Positions 9,828 through 17,707 of a stretch of DNA of 64,000 nt are shown here, in pieces. A program made the position numbers and the translations under genes. Every line of letters starts with the position of its first letter. The first letter of the stretch is position 1. The notes under the pieces were generated by a model. The model was not told the origin of the DNA. It was given only the letters and a program-made list of their open reading frames with translations, and did no database searches. Source of the stretch: Thalassotalea ponticola (lineage in GTDB: Bacteria; Pseudomonadota; Gammaproteobacteria; Enterobacterales; Alteromonadaceae); assembly GCF_041379045.1 (NCBI RefSeq), contig NZ_CP166871.1, forward strand, positions 2,418,001-2,482,000. The letters run 5' to 3'.

Positions 9828-10283
9828 ATGCGTACTTTAACTACAGATTTTAGCCCACTATACCGTTCTTTCATTGGCGCCGAGCACCTTGCGAGCCTGA
9901 TGGACCAAGCAAGCCGTTCAGAAAAACAGTCGGCTTATCCCCCGTACAACATTGAGTCTATTGCCGATGACAAATACCGCATTACTATGGCTGTTGCCGG
10001 TTTTGTCGAATCAGAACTCGATATCGAGTCGCATGAAAATTCACTAACGGTAACCGGAACCAAAACACGCAAAGAAGACGAACAACGCACCTATTTGTAT
10101 CAAGGTATCGCCGATCGTAACTTTGAGCGTAAATTTCAATTGGCAGACCACGTAAAAGTCGTCAATGCCTATATGGAAAACGGCCTACTGCACATTGAAT
10201 TAGTACGAGAAATTCCAGAAGCATTGAAGCCTAGAAAGATTGCGATTAACGGCAAAAACTTATTAGAATCAACAACCAATTAA
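9828..10283 (+). CDS. ibpA: Small heat-shock protein IbpA (Hsp20)
   Basis: Holdase chaperone of the alpha-crystallin/Hsp20 family that binds aggregating proteins. The protein (151 residues) begins MRTLTTDFSPLYRSFIGAE, aligning with E. coli IbpA; conserved stretches are YPPYNIE, VAGFVESELDI, RTYLYQGIADRNFERKFQL and IPEALKPRKIAIN. ATG 9828 is chosen because AGGA (9817-9820) is 7 bp upstream; an in-frame ATG at 9822 is too close to it and a TTG at 9807 lies in the thermometer. Expressed from a sigma-32 promoter and followed by a strong terminator. Confidence 0.95.
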   Translation: MRTLTTDFSPLYRSFIGAEHLASLMDQASRSEKQSAYPPYNIESIADDKYRITMAVAGFVESELDIESHENSLTVTGTKTRKEDEQRTYLYQGIADRNFERKFQLADHVKVVNAYMENGLLHIELVREIPEALKPRKIAINGKNLLESTTN

Positions 10284-10313
10284 GCCGTAGCAACTTCATT
10301 TATCTCCCTGTTT

Positions 10314-10338
10314 AGCCCAGCCTTTGCTGGGCTTTTTT
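10314..10338 (+). terminator. Rho-independent terminator of ibpA
   Basis: AGCCCAGC (10314-10321) pairs with GCTGGGCT (10326-10333) over a CTTT loop and is followed by a six-T run (10333-10338). The repeat array begins at the very next base. Confidence 0.92.
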
Positions 10339-10850
10339 GTACATGGATGTACTTATCCTCGCGAGCCATGGATGGTGCTAGCGTGGGTTTGTACATGGAT
10401 GGTGCTAGCGTGGGTTTGTACTTGGATAGTGTTAGCTAGCCAGTGTACTTATCCTCGCGAGCCATGGATGGTGCTAGCGTGGGTTTGTACATGGATAGTG
10501 CTAGCGAGGGTTTGTACTTGGATAGTGTTAGCTAGCCAGTGTACTTATCCTCGCGAGCCATGGATGGTGTTAGCGAGGGTTTGTACATGGATAGTGTTAG
10601 CTAGCCGATGTACTTATCCTCGCGAGCCATGGACGGTGTTAGCGAGGGTTTGTGCATGGATAGTGTTAACTAGCCGATGTACTTATCCTCGCGAGCCATG
10701 GATGGTGTTAGCGTGGGTTTGTACATGGATGTACTTATCCTCGCGTGCCACTGATGGTGCTAGCGAGGGTTTGTACTTGGATAGTGTTAGCGTGGGTTTG
10801 TACATGGAGTACTTATCCTCGCGTGCCACGGATGGTGTTAGCGTGGGTTT
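10339..10850 (+). repeat. Modular intergenic repeat array, copy 1 (512 bp)
   Basis: The whole interval can be parsed without remainder into 27-bp modules beginning GTAC. Seven carry a 15-bp insert (TTATCCTCGCGAGCC), making 42-bp units, at 10349, 10445, 10541, 10610, 10679, 10731 and 10809. Seven lack it, at 10391, 10418, 10487, 10514, 10583, 10652 and 10773. Three are truncated to 9-10 bases (10339, 10721, 10800). The core is ATGGATRGTGYTAGC; the tail is either GWGGGTTT or a TAGCC-containing variant. The units are crowded with palindromes (GTAC, CTCGCGAG, CCATGG, GCTAGC), and CCTCGC can pair with GCGAGG within a unit. Function unknown; a homologous array is at 24328. Confidence 0.95.
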
Positions 10851-10934
10851 GCAGCGCCCTATTACACTCATCGTCTTGTTTAGGTAAAATACGCTGCACC
10901 AACGGCGAGAACAACGATAAGGACAAGTCACTCA

Positions 10935-11186
10935 ATGGCTAAACCCAACAAAAAATTGCCACAAAGAACCGTCAGTGTGCAGTGTCAGCAATGCAAAGCG
11001 ATATTGTATAAATACAAAAAAGGGGGCAAAGGAAGTTTGATCAAATGCTTTAAAGAGCGCATTGTCGAAGACTTCACCGAGCAGCCAGGGGTTTGTCCCA
11101 AGTGTGTTACTCAATTTGCCCGCGAAACCTTGGTAAGAGGAACGCCCGCATTTAAAATCATTGGCAATAAGGCAATTTGTAAATAG
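10935..11186 (+). CDS. Small zinc-ribbon-like hypothetical protein
   Basis: 83 residues, basic, with two Cys pairs (VQCQQCKAI near residue 17 and GVCPKCV near residue 54) arranged like a zinc ribbon, and no membrane or signal segment. ATG at 10935 is preceded by AAGGAC about 10 bp upstream. The family was not recognised by name. It lies just right of the repeat array, and the short spacer 10851-10934 must hold its promoter (a TAAAAT word lies at 10884). It is convergent with the Atl gene on the other strand. Confidence 0.72.
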   Translation: MAKPNKKLPQRTVSVQCQQCKAILYKYKKGGKGSLIKCFKERIVEDFTEQPGVCPKCVTQFARETLVRGTPAFKIIGNKAICK

Positions 11187-11278
11187 CAGTATGGTCAATA
11201 AAAACCAGTGAGCACCAGCGTTACTGGCGAAGCCGCAGTCAAAATACTCAGCGGATAGTAACGATGGCAGCGGAGCGC

Positions 11279-11620
11279 CTAATAGCTCAGTTTGAACAGA
11301 ATGTCCTCGAGCGACACCTGCCATGCGTAATCAGCCAAACAGCTCCGTCCGTTGTCAATAACCACACCTTCTTGTTGTAAACGAGACTGTTGCAGTAAAT
11401 ACGCCGCACTGCCTTGGGGCAGTGATATTCTCCCCTTCGCGTTCACCACTCGATGCCATGGTATTGAGCTGTTATGAGCTGACTCAGCCAATGCTTTACC
11501 AACCAGTCTAGCTCGATTTGGCAAGCCGGCGAGGTCGGCAATTTGGCCATACGTAGCTACCTTACCTGGAGGGATGTATTTTACCGTTTGGTAAATACGC
11601 TGGTAGCGTTGTTGGCTCAT
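11279..11620 (-). CDS. atl: Alkyltransferase-like protein (MGMT family, Trp at active site)
   Basis: 113-residue member of the O6-alkylguanine-DNA alkyltransferase fold. The active-site motif is PWHRVV (Trp55) instead of PCHRV, so it cannot accept alkyl groups; such Atl/YbaZ proteins bind O6-alkylguanine lesions and hand them to nucleotide excision repair. The helix-turn-helix region PPGKVATYGQIADLAG and arginine-finger region NRARLVGKAL are present. Its start overlaps the end of the upstream VCBS-repeat gene by 4 bp (ATGA), implying translational coupling. Confidence 0.9.
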   Translation of the reverse strand: MSQQRYQRIYQTVKYIPPGKVATYGQIADLAGLPNRARLVGKALAESAHNSSIPWHRVVNAKGRISLPQGSAAYLLQQSRLQQEGVVIDNGRSCLADYAWQVSLEDILFKLSY

Positions 11621-13140
11621 TCGCTAACTCGCAACACCAATAAGCGATTTTGCCGGTGTTCTTTGGCGTCATTATCTTCGCTATCATAGCGCACGAGTAG
11701 TTCCGCTTTGCCGTCTAAATTGAGATCATCGGAGGTAAGTAAAACCCCATCTTTTGGTAAGCGCACACTGACACTTTGATATTTTTTATCGAGCAAGCGT
11801 CCCTTACCTCTGCCGGGATAAATTTTTAGCATATTATCGTCTTTTGATAAGATCAGCTCTTTCGAACCATCGCCGTCAAGATCGGCAAACTGAATCACCG
11901 GCGCACCACTTTTTCCCGATGACAAACTGAACTTAAGCTCCACTTCATCTTCAAAGCGTTGTTGATACTTTAACTCGTCATCAAGAGAGAAAATTAACAC
12001 TTTCTGATCGACGCTACCCGATAACAGGGCCTGAATCACTTGTGATACCGATATATCAAAGCTCGAGGCCATCACTTCTTGACGCGCATCGTTATCGACG
12101 TCGATAAAGTCTAATTGTGCCAACGTTCCCTCTGACTTTATCGCGGTACTTGCATTTAACGGGTAAGCAATATTTTGCGATTGCTTTTCCCCAAGGTAAA
12201 CTTCGTAATCATTGCTCTTATCGAGCACCCCTGAGCTTTTAGTAAAGCGCACGATAATATCGGCAACGCCATCGTTATCGACGTCGCGCAAGTCATCAAT
12301 TGTGCGATGAATAAAGTTACTTTGATCTAAGTTTTTACCATCTGCGCCCCTAGCATCCCACCAATTTATGGTGCTGATGGTGGGGTTAAGAGCAATATTA
12401 ATTGCCTTTGCGTTAAAACTGCCTCGTGTATTTTGCGGGTACACGTCAAGAACACCTTTTGCCGGTAACACTAAGTCTTTCAAACCGTCAAATGTCATAT
12501 CCACCAAATAGTACGGCGTTTCGGTATAACTTACCGAATTTTCAAATATCTCTACTGTCGGCTCTATCGCCATCTGTTGTTGCATAAAGGTGGCATCAGG
12601 CAGCTGTAAATAAACGTTAAGCGTGGTGAAGTCGATTAATACCACATCGTCTAGCTTGTCATTATTGATATCTTTAATAAAATTAGAGCGCTTCAGGTAT
12701 TGAGCTCGATTGTTGATGTAAATTGAGCTGACCTCAACGATGGGGGTGAAGGAGGGCTGCTTTGCAACATCGAGTTTGGCCACGTGATCACTGGCCAAAA
12801 AATACAAACTTGCCTTTTCTAGCGTATCGTCATTATCGCCCCGCTCGCTCATATCGTAGGCAAAGTAAGCGTCGCTTAGTTCAATGTCAAACTGCAAGCT
12901 ATATTCACTAGTGTTCGGATCAAAGGCATACATAGCTAACCGAGACTGGCCATTTCGGTCTCCTACCAGCAAGATTTCTTTGCCCGGATGGTCGCTTAAA
13001 TCAACACTAATAGGCTGTTGAGATATATTAAACGGCGCGTCAATTTGATAGGTGTCGAAATCAAAAAACGGTTTTGCATCAACGCCTAAGGATAGTCCTA
13101 ATAGCGCAGTCATTAACCAAAAACGTGGTTGTCTTACCAT
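11617..13140 (-). CDS. Exported FG-GAP/VCBS-repeat protein
   Basis: 507 residues with an N-terminal signal peptide (MVRQPRFWLMTALLGLSLGVDA). It contains several calcium-binding FG-GAP/VCBS-type elements: DINNDKLDDVV, DVDNDGVADIIV, DVDNDARQEVM, DLDGDGSKELI and DLNLDGKAELLV. These suggest a beta-propeller, extracytoplasmic protein; ligand unknown. GAGAG precedes the ATG at 13140. The downstream neighbour is a cytoplasmic DNA-repair protein with which it shares a 4-bp overlap, an odd functional pairing. Confidence 0.82.
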   Translation of the reverse strand: MVRQPRFWLMTALLGLSLGVDAKPFFDFDTYQIDAPFNISQQPISVDLSDHPGKEILLVGDRNGQSRLAMYAFDPNTSEYSLQFDIELSDAYFAYDMSERGDNDDTLEKASLYFLASDHVAKLDVAKQPSFTPIVEVSSIYINNRAQYLKRSNFIKDINNDKLDDVVLIDFTTLNVYLQLPDATFMQQQMAIEPTVEIFENSVSYTETPYYLVDMTFDGLKDLVLPAKGVLDVYPQNTRGSFNAKAINIALNPTISTINWWDARGADGKNLDQSNFIHRTIDDLRDVDNDGVADIIVRFTKSSGVLDKSNDYEVYLGEKQSQNIAYPLNASTAIKSEGTLAQLDFIDVDNDARQEVMASSFDISVSQVIQALLSGSVDQKVLIFSLDDELKYQQRFEDEVELKFSLSSGKSGAPVIQFADLDGDGSKELILSKDDNMLKIYPGRGKGRLLDKKYQSVSVRLPKDGVLLTSDDLNLDGKAELLVRYDSEDNDAKEHRQNRLLVLRVSE

Positions 13141-13285
13141 AAATAACTCTCTTGCTGTTTGCCAACGCTGCAGCGCACGGCCACTCGTTCATTGATAGTT
13201 TACTGGACACACGAGCACAACGTCGCCCGTCCCTTGTTGTAGCCCTGTGTTGTAACTTACTGCTCGTCGTATTTAACGCCACCGC

Positions 13286-13954
13286 CTACCAGGCTAATGG
13301 CTCGCCATTGGCGTGAAAAAACATACCCGATGTATTCATATCCAACGTCTCGATAAGTGCCATTATCCGCTTGGCCGCTTGTTCTGGCTGAATATCTCCG
13401 CGCAATTGGGTCATTTGGGTTTGTACGTAACCCGGGTGATAAACCCCAACGGCAATGTGTCGTTCTGACAAATCTTTCGCCAGCGAAACAGCCCCAGCGT
13501 TTAACGCGGCCTTACTCATTCGGTAGCCGTATCGGCCGCCTGAGCTGTTATCGGCGATAGAGCCCATTCTCGATGTAATAAAAGCGATTTTGCTACCTTG
13601 CTTAAGCTTCGGTAACAAAGCTCGGCTAATATTTAACGGCGCTAAGGCATTTACCATAAACTGGTCTGTAATTGTTTGAGTATTAAAATCGCTTAAGGTT
13701 TCATTACGCAATACCCCCGCGTTATTGATCAGTAGATCAACATCAACGTTAGCCAATGCACTAATTAATCTTTGTACACCTTGCTGTTGAGTGATATCAA
13801 TTTGGTCGATGATGTGGATATTGGGCAACTGACCGAGTTGTTCACTCGATTGACGACACACGGCGTAAACATTATCCCCGCGAGCGCAATAATGTTGCGC
13901 GAAGGCCAAACCAATACCGCGGTTTGCACCGGTGATTACAACGTTATTTTTCAC
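13286..13954 (-). CDS. Short-chain dehydrogenase/reductase
   Basis: 222-residue classical SDR with Rossmann glycine motif TGANRGIG (residues 8-15), NNAG, catalytic Ser in ITSRMGS, and YRMSK as the YxxxK pair; PGYVQTQM follows. Oxidoreductase with unknown substrate. GTG start (13954) with a strong AGGAG site about 6 bp upstream. A 145-bp spacer without recognised signals separates it from the VCBS gene downstream. Confidence 0.88.
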   Translation of the reverse strand: MKNNVVITGANRGIGLAFAQHYCARGDNVYAVCRQSSEQLGQLPNIHIIDQIDITQQQGVQRLISALANVDVDLLINNAGVLRNETLSDFNTQTITDQFMVNALAPLNISRALLPKLKQGSKIAFITSRMGSIADNSSGGRYGYRMSKAALNAGAVSLAKDLSERHIAVGVYHPGYVQTQMTQLRGDIQPEQAAKRIMALIETLDMNTSGMFFHANGEPLAW

Positions 13955-14051
13955 AATAAACTCCTATTTTTATTGTAATTATGGTTTATAAACGATAATA
14001 GTTATTGATTACTAATGTAAATCATTAACACCGTAATAGAAACAGGTGACT

Positions 14052-14603
14052 ATGACTCAATACCATTTGCCCACGCTCGAAACAGAGCGCCTCGTGCTTC
14101 GCCCTGGTTTGCACAGTGACTGGCCGTTTATTTATCGCATGCAGTCTGATGTTGAGCAAATGGCGCACATAAGAACGGTTCGAACAGATGCACAACTAAA
14201 GTCTTGGTTTGTCGACTTTGCCAAGCCATTTACTGGGCAAGAAAACGCTTGGGTTACATTAACGGCAGTAGACAAGCAAAGCGAGCGGCCAGTTGGGTAT
14301 TTTTGCCTGCGAATTATCAATATGTATAGTAAAACCATTGAAATCGGTTATCAGATCTGTAAATTTCAACAACGCCGAGGCTATGCGAGCGAGGGAGCGT
14401 TAGCGACAAAAACAATGGTCTTTGAGCGATGGGATATGCACAAAGTATATGCTTATTGCAATCAACCCAACGTGGCCAGCTGGAAAGTCATGGAACGCAT
14501 TGGCTTGCGAAAAGAGGGATTACTAGCGCAAGATTATCGCATTGGTGACACTTGGCACAATACGTTGATTTATGGCGAGGTTAACCCGAAGTACAAGTCG
14601 TAG
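14052..14603 (+). CDS. GNAT acetyltransferase (RimJ/RimL type)
   Basis: 183 residues. Begins LPTLETERLVLRPGLHSDWP, the typical beta1-alpha1 of RimJ/RimL-like N-acetyltransferases, with an acetyl-CoA-binding segment near QQRRGYASEGAL and the C-terminal NQPNVASWKVMERIGL signature. Acceptor unknown. ATG at 14052 is preferred over an in-frame GTG at 14046 because the likely AGG Shine-Dalgarno overlaps that GTG. Convergent with the globin gene. Confidence 0.87.
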   Translation: MTQYHLPTLETERLVLRPGLHSDWPFIYRMQSDVEQMAHIRTVRTDAQLKSWFVDFAKPFTGQENAWVTLTAVDKQSERPVGYFCLRIINMYSKTIEIGYQICKFQQRRGYASEGALATKTMVFERWDMHKVYAYCNQPNVASWKVMERIGLRKEGLLAQDYRIGDTWHNTLIYGEVNPKYKS

Positions 14604-14685
14604 CATTTTAGTTGTCCACTGGATTACCCGCCAATGCGTTAACCGCACAACGTAACAATCAACGCACTTGCCCATATATGTACTG

Positions 14686-15108
14686 CTATCCGGTTTGTTC
14701 TCGCTCAATAAACAAGGTGGCTAACTGTTGGTAAGCGCGTTGCCACGCTTGCTCTGTTTGTGAGGTAAAATCGGCACCGAGTAACTCGCGTAACGTTTCA
14801 ATTAAATGAACGCCAACAATGTGATAATGCGCAGGTTGCACGCCTGCTTGCTGGTGCTTATGCACAATGTGATCAATAACACCATTGAGTACGGATAAGT
14901 CATCTAAGTGTTTGACGTAACCCACAATGGCTTCAAATAACGCCAATTGTTGCTTGCCTGTTTGCAAGTTTTCACTGCTAAACATTGGTTGTAATTCAGG
15001 GTGGTGGGAAAATAAACGTTGATAAAAGTGTTCGGTACTGGCACTTTTCACCGCCATTAGTGCGGGGAGTGTAGCCTGAACTCGCTCAATATCACGGCTT
15101 GATAACAT
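14686..15108 (-). CDS. Single-domain globin
   Basis: 140-residue haem protein resembling the N-terminal domain of flavohaemoglobin and Vitreoscilla-type haemoglobin. The proximal His is probably in PAHYHIVG and the distal region is in FYQRLFSHHPELQPMF. No reductase domain follows, so it is a stand-alone globin for O2/NO chemistry with an external reductant. Divergent from rimO. No NsrR-like operator was recognised upstream. Confidence 0.88.
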   Translation of the reverse strand: MLSSRDIERVQATLPALMAVKSASTEHFYQRLFSHHPELQPMFSSENLQTGKQQLALFEAIVGYVKHLDDLSVLNGVIDHIVHKHQQAGVQPAHYHIVGVHLIETLRELLGADFTSQTEQAWQRAYQQLATLFIEREQTG

Positions 15109-15256
15109 ACGGGTTTAAATCCTTATATTTTTTACTTTCTCAGACCTGTGTACAGCGTTTAATCCACTATAAACCTAAGTCACTGTGCGGTGTATCAATT
15201 TATTAGAGTGTAGCGCACAACCGACACTTACACCCTGCATTTGATACAAATATTGT

Positions 15257-15285
15257 CAGACATAAAGTGCCTATTACGCTATAAT
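15257..15285 (+). promoter_or_regulatory. Candidate sigma-70 promoter of rimO
   Basis: TATAAT at 15280-15285 is a perfect -10 hexamer, with CAGACA at 15257-15262 as a weak -35 at 17 bp spacing. It lies about 50 bp before the rimO start. Confidence 0.55.
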
Positions 15286-15336
15286 CTGGCCACTTGAAAT
15301 TTGCCTATGTATCATTTTATTTGATAAGGACTCTCC

Positions 15337-16770
15337 ATGACTGTTGAGCAATTCGATCCTAAACAAACGACCACTTTGCAGACGCCAAAGAAGGTTATAG
15401 AAGAACAGTCTCGCATGACAACCAACCAGCAAGTAGAAACCGGTGTTGCGAGTAAGCCATCTCGTATCGGCTTTGTTAGCCTTGGCTGCCCTAAGAACTT
15501 AGTTGACTCTGAACGCATTCTTACCCAATTGCGCACCGAAGGATATGACGTAGTAAATTCGTACAGTGATGCGGAGCTCGTTATCGTTAATACCTGTGGC
15601 TTTATTGACTCTGCGGTAAAAGAGTCACTTGATACCATAGGTGAAGCACTGGCTGAAAACGGCAAAGTGTTAGTAACGGGGTGTTTGGGAGCCAAAGAAG
15701 ACGAGATAACCGAAATTCATCCAAATGTACTTGGCGTTACAGGCCCCCACGCGTACGATGAAGTAATGAACCAAGTTCATCAACACGTCACAAAACCCGA
15801 GCACAACCCATTTGTTTCACTGGTGCCTAAACAGGGGATCAAATTAACGCCGAAACACTACGCCTACTTAAAAATATCAGAAGGCTGTGACCATCGTTGT
15901 ACCTTCTGTATTATTCCCTCAATGCGCGGAGACCTCGACTCTCGGCCGGTTGGAGAGGTCCTCAGTGAAGCCAAACGCCTAGTAAAGTCTGGTGTTAACG
16001 AGTTATTAATTATATCGCAAGATACATCAGCGTACGGCGCAGACGTTAAGCACAAGCTCGACTTTTACGAGGGGATGCCAGTAAAAACCCACATGAATGC
16101 GCTGTGCGAAGAGTTATCTAAACTTGGCGCATGGGTGCGTCTGCATTACGTTTATCCATACCCGCATGTGGACGACATTATTCCGTTGATGGCCGAAGGC
16201 AAAATACTGCCTTATTTAGATATCCCATTACAGCACGCCAATAAGCGCATTTTAAAGCTAATGAAGCGCCCTGGCAGCTCAGACAGAACCTTAGAGCGGA
16301 TCAAAAAATGGCGTGAAATCTGTCCTCATCTGGTTATTCGCTCAACCTTTATCGTTGGCTTCCCTGGCGAAACTGAGGAAGAATTTGAAGAATTACTCGA
16401 CTTTTTACGTCAAGCACAACTCGATCGCGTCGGTTGTTTTGCCTACTCAGATGTTGAAGGTGCACGCGCCAATGAATTACCTGACCACCATAGTGAAGAG
16501 GTGAAACAAGACCGCTTACAGCGTTTTATGGCGGTACAAGCTGAGATATCTAAACAAAAGTTAGCGGATAGAATTGGTCAAGAGTACTTGGTCCTTATTG
16601 ATGAAGTAAATGCTGAAGGTGCTGTTGGGCGAAGTTATATGGATGCGCCTGAAGTTGACGGCAAAGTGTTTTTAACCGACGAATTCGATGTTGAACCGGG
16701 CGATATGATATGGGCACAAGTCATTCACGCCGATGAGCACGATGTCTGGGCGGTTAAGGTAGAAGACTAA
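15337..16770 (+). CDS. rimO: Ribosomal protein uS12 methylthiotransferase RimO
   Basis: Radical-SAM enzyme that methylthiolates an Asp of ribosomal protein uS12. N-terminal UPF0004 cysteines lie in [20 protein letters not shown] and VTGCLG; the radical-SAM motif is [13 protein letters not shown]; a TRAM domain ends the protein. It has 477 residues, longer than E. coli RimO (441) because of a polar N-terminal extension of about 40 residues before [11 protein letters not shown]. The ATG at 15337 has a TAAGGA site 8 bp upstream, supporting the longer form, although ATG 15415 is an alternative. Confidence 0.95.
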   Translation: MTVEQFDPKQTTTLQTPKKVIEEQSRMTTNQQVETGVASKPSRIGFVSLGCPKNLVDSERILTQLRTEGYDVVNSYSDAELVIVNTCGFIDSAVKESLDTIGEALAENGKVLVTGCLGAKEDEITEIHPNVLGVTGPHAYDEVMNQVHQHVTKPEHNPFVSLVPKQGIKLTPKHYAYLKISEGCDHRCTFCIIPSMRGDLDSRPVGEVLSEAKRLVKSGVNELLIISQDTSAYGADVKHKLDFYEGMPVKTHMNALCEELSKLGAWVRLHYVYPYPHVDDIIPLMAEGKILPYLDIPLQHANKRILKLMKRPGSSDRTLERIKKWREICPHLVIRSTFIVGFPGETEEEFEELLDFLRQAQLDRVGCFAYSDVEGARANELPDHHSEEVKQDRLQRFMAVQAEISKQKLADRIGQEYLVLIDEVNAEGAVGRSYMDAPEVDGKVFLTDEFDVEPGDMIWAQVIHADEHDVWAVKVED

Positions 16771-16793
16771 CCGCTAACAACGTCCTATCAATG

Positions 16794-16831
16794 CGCCTTT
16801 AGCGACTAAAGGCGTATGAACAGTCGCTAAA
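16794..16831 (+). other. Overlapping alternative hairpins after rimO
   Basis: CGCCTTTAG (16794-16802) pairs perfectly with CTAAAGGCG (16806-16814). TTTAGCGACT (16798-16807) can instead pair with AGTCGCTAAA (16822-16831). The two stems are mutually exclusive. There is no T-tract after either, so this is not a typical terminator. Confidence 0.5.
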
Positions 16832-16945
16832 ATAGCCTCTGGATACAAAATCAATACAAATTAAAACAAGCCTAAAATTCGAGCAAAACATTAACTTTGT
16901 TAATAACTTAGTCACACCTATGTCACATCCCTAGCGGTCACAGTG

Positions 16946-16975
16946 TCAATGCTGAGCAGCGCAGCATTGATTTTT
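16946..16975 (+). terminator. Terminator-like hairpin upstream of the M15-type gene
   Basis: TCAATGCTG (16946-16954) pairs with CAGCATTGA (16962-16970) and is followed by five Ts. It is 176 bp after rimO and about 70 bp before the next ATG, so it could end the rimO transcript or act in the leader of the downstream gene. Confidence 0.5.
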
Positions 16976-17047
16976 ACTGCGAATTTGCATAATCTAGCGC
17001 AAATTTTGAACACCCCAATACAAATCACCATCAAACTTAGAGGTAGT

Positions 17048-17611
17048 ATGAGCTTAGTTTGTCCACAACGTCGTCGCTTTTTTAAGAAAGCGGGTAGTCT
17101 CCTTGCCATCGGTGCCACAGCGTCTTTAGTCAGTAAAACGGCTTACGCAACCTTGCCCGTTGAAGCATCGACAAAGCATTTGTCTCTCTATAACCGCCAT
17201 ACAGGTGAGCGCGTGCAAGGGGTATTTTTTAGCAATGGCAATTATCAAACAGAGGTGATGAGCGCATTTAATCACCACTTGCGTGATCATCGTCAAAATG
17301 AAATCACAGAAATGGATCCTAAGTTGTTTGACTTTTTACATAAGATTCAACAGTACTTAGTCACTGACAAAGAAATTCATATCATTTCTGGCTACCGTTC
17401 ACCGAAAACCAACGAAATGTTGGCAAAGCGCAGTAATAAGGTAGCAAAACGCAGTTTTCATATGCGCGGCAAAGCCATTGACTTTGCCATTCCAGGCATT
17501 GAGCTGAGCCGAGTTCGCGATGCGGCCAGAGCATTAAAACTCGGTGGCGTGGGTTATTACCCCGGTTCTGGATTCATTCACATTGACACTGGGTGGGTGC
17601 GCAACTGGTAA
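17048..17611 (+). CDS. Tat-exported DUF882/YcbK-like M15 peptidase-fold protein
   Basis: 187 residues. The N-terminus PQRRRFFKKAGSLLAIGATASL is a twin-arginine signal. The remainder is a peptidase M15A/DUF882 domain with SGYRSPKTN, SFHMRGKAIDFAI (zinc His and Asp) and GFIHIDTG (second His), as in E. coli YcbK/MepK, a murein endopeptidase. Periplasmic peptidoglycan role inferred. The ATG at 17048 is preceded by AGAGGT; a longer in-frame ATG at 16943 would bury the Tat signal and begins in the terminator-like hairpin, so it is rejected. Confidence 0.88.
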   Translation: MSLVCPQRRRFFKKAGSLLAIGATASLVSKTAYATLPVEASTKHLSLYNRHTGERVQGVFFSNGNYQTEVMSAFNHHLRDHRQNEITEMDPKLFDFLHKIQQYLVTDKEIHIISGYRSPKTNEMLAKRSNKVAKRSFHMRGKAIDFAIPGIELSRVRDAARALKLGGVGYYPGSGFIHIDTGWVRNW

Positions 17612-17707
17612 CGACTTCGCCAATTTAGTAGACATGTCGCATTTTCGCGAGAAACGATGCTAATTTTCCCTTATGATTGAAACCTCATAATATCATAAGA
17701 GATTGTC

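Noticed and set aside
10339-10850. CRISPR array
   Set aside because: Unit lengths vary in a modular way, the intervals between long units are themselves family members rather than unique spacers, and no cas gene is present.
10324-10887. Open frame of 187 codons through repeat array 1 (and shorter frames at 10683-10931 minus and 10745-10942 plus)
   Set aside because: The frame stays open only because the 27- and 42-bp modules are multiples of three. The translation is a monotonous repeat, starts inside the terminator and has no ribosome site.
16943-17047. Longer N-terminus for the M15-type protein
   Set aside because: It would place 35 residues before a canonical twin-arginine signal and begin within a terminator-like hairpin; ATG 17048 has a better ribosome site.
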